Assembly (NCBI GenBank): GCA_017614055.1
Contig: JAGACP010000129.1
Location: forward strand, 1-13,904
Reading direction: 5' to 3'
Source of the DNA: Erysipelotrichaceae bacterium
GTDB taxonomy: Bacteria > Bacillota_I > Bacilli_A > Erysipelotrichales > Erysipelotrichaceae
Length of the DNA stretch: 13,904 nucleotides
The position numbers and the translations under genes are program-made. The notes under the pieces were generated by a model, which saw nothing but the letters and a program-made list of their open reading frames with translations, was not told where the DNA came from and made no database searches. Of this stretch, positions 13,288 through 13,904 are shown in pieces; the stretch's first letter is position 1; every line of letters starts with the position of its first letter.

Positions 13288-13904
13288 TCAGAATCCTATC
13301 AGTCTGTTTATCCTTCTGGCTATCGCATAAGCCGAAGTTCCTATCTCGAAAGACACGCCGTCCTTGGTTTCCGATACCCTGCCGGCATTGAGTTCATTTA
13401 TCTTATCTATCGATATCAGTTCCGGATCATTCAGATGCACATTGAGCTTGAACAGACCTGCGCCTGCGAGGCTGACGTTGTCCTTTCCGCCTACGGCAGA
13501 GATGATGTCGTCGACCAGTTCATCGCCCTTGCCGGTCTTGACGAAGTCGAAGGCCAGGACTCTGTAGTAGATCAGGGTTATGAGCAGATATGCGACGAAA
13601 GCACCCGCACCGACGATCAGGATGATCCTGATGGAAGGCAGAAGGCTTGAGTTGCGCACGTTGATGATGAAGTCCGGAAAGCTTCCAGGCATGGCCACGA
13701 CGGTATTGGCCGTATTCGTCGTGAAGCCCAGATAGGCTCCGAAATTCACCAGCAGCGACGATACGATACCCACGCCGAACAGATAAAGAAGCAGCAGCGC
13801 CGGCGAAGTGAAAAGCATCATCAGTTCCAGAGGAAGCGGATTGCCTGCGATGAACGAAAGCAGTATGGCCACCACGAACATGATCCAGAGATAGCCCTTG
13901 TCCC
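13288..13904 (-). CDS. PTS EIIC-EIIB-like protein, 5' part outside the window, apparently inactive EIIB
   Basis: The frame is open to the window edge; the ATG at 13881 is internal, so the N-terminus is missing. The visible 204 residues start in the last part of a glucose/GlcNAc-type EIIC membrane domain. PLELMMLFTSPALLLLY matches the region after the GITEP sugar motif, whose Glu is replaced here (AGNPLPLEL). Two further membrane segments follow, and YYRVLAFDFVKTGKG links to an EIIB-like domain. EIIB normally carries the CATRLR loop whose Cys receives phosphate from EIIA. Here the aligned segment is AGLFKLNV, and the whole visible fragment contains no cysteine. Fold elements GGKDNV and VHLNDPELISIDKINEL are kept. 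It may be a sensor, a regulatory relative or an unphosphorylated transporter. It is in the same orientation as rpmH. Confidence 0.65.
   Translation of the reverse strand, partial: DKGYLWIMFVVAILLSFIAGNPLPLELMMLFTSPALLLLYLFGVGIVSSLLVNFGAYLGFTTNTANTVVAMPGSFPDFIINVRNSSLLPSIRIILIVGAGAFVAYLLITLIYYRVLAFDFVKTGKGDELVDDIISAVGGKDNVSLAGAGLFKLNVHLNDPELISIDKINELNAGRVSETKDGVSFEIGTSAYAIARRINRLIGF

Overview
This window looks like a low-to-mid GC Firmicute, and my best guess is the Erysipelotrichia/Mollicutes-related branch. The evidence is the gene order rpmH-rnpA-yidC-jag, a lipoprotein-type YidC2, strong GGAGG-type ribosome sites and TATAAT promoters. The lineage guess rests on YidC and L34 sequence style only. 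No DnaA-box cluster or dnaA is visible, so oriC is not in the window even though rpmH usually lies near it.

Left part (1-2840), accessory in character. Two SRPBCC-domain genes face each other as a 382-bp inverted repeat (1-382 and 1225-1606). Between them, bounded by a 13-bp direct repeat, sits a lipoprotein gene with its own promoter. To the right, on the minus strand, a cluster reads small glycine-zipper membrane protein (56 aa) > DUF6508 protein > GNAT acetyltransferase > SRPBCC gene.

Middle (2940-6260), plus strand. A beta-CASP metallo-beta-lactamase RNA nuclease ends in a strong hairpin terminator. A membrane-anchored GH25 muramidase and a SAM methyltransferase follow, 1 bp apart. The methyltransferase stop codon directly abuts the stop codon of the convergent Hsp70 gene.

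Right-middle (6261-11137), minus strand. A two-gene chaperone operon encodes a 1053-residue J-domain/TPR protein whose HPD triad reads NPE and whose C-terminus carries a Cys cluster, followed with a 7-nt overlap by an HscC-type Hsp70. This is the most distinctive system here. It resembles the J-protein/HscC pairing known from E. coli, but the co-chaperone is a giant TPR scaffold.

Right end (11150-13904), minus strand. The classic rpmH-rnpA-yidC-jag operon covers ribosomal protein L34, the RNase P protein, the membrane insertase and the KH/R3H RNA-binding protein. It has a recognisable promoter and a UUCG-loop terminator. Upstream of rpmH is the 3' part of a PTS EIIC-EIIB-like protein that has lost the phosphorylatable cysteine.

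Two promoters, those of the GH25 gene and the J-protein gene, place the TATAAT box only 8-9 nt from the start codon with no convincing Shine-Dalgarno sequence. This suggests leaderless mRNAs beside well-led genes.
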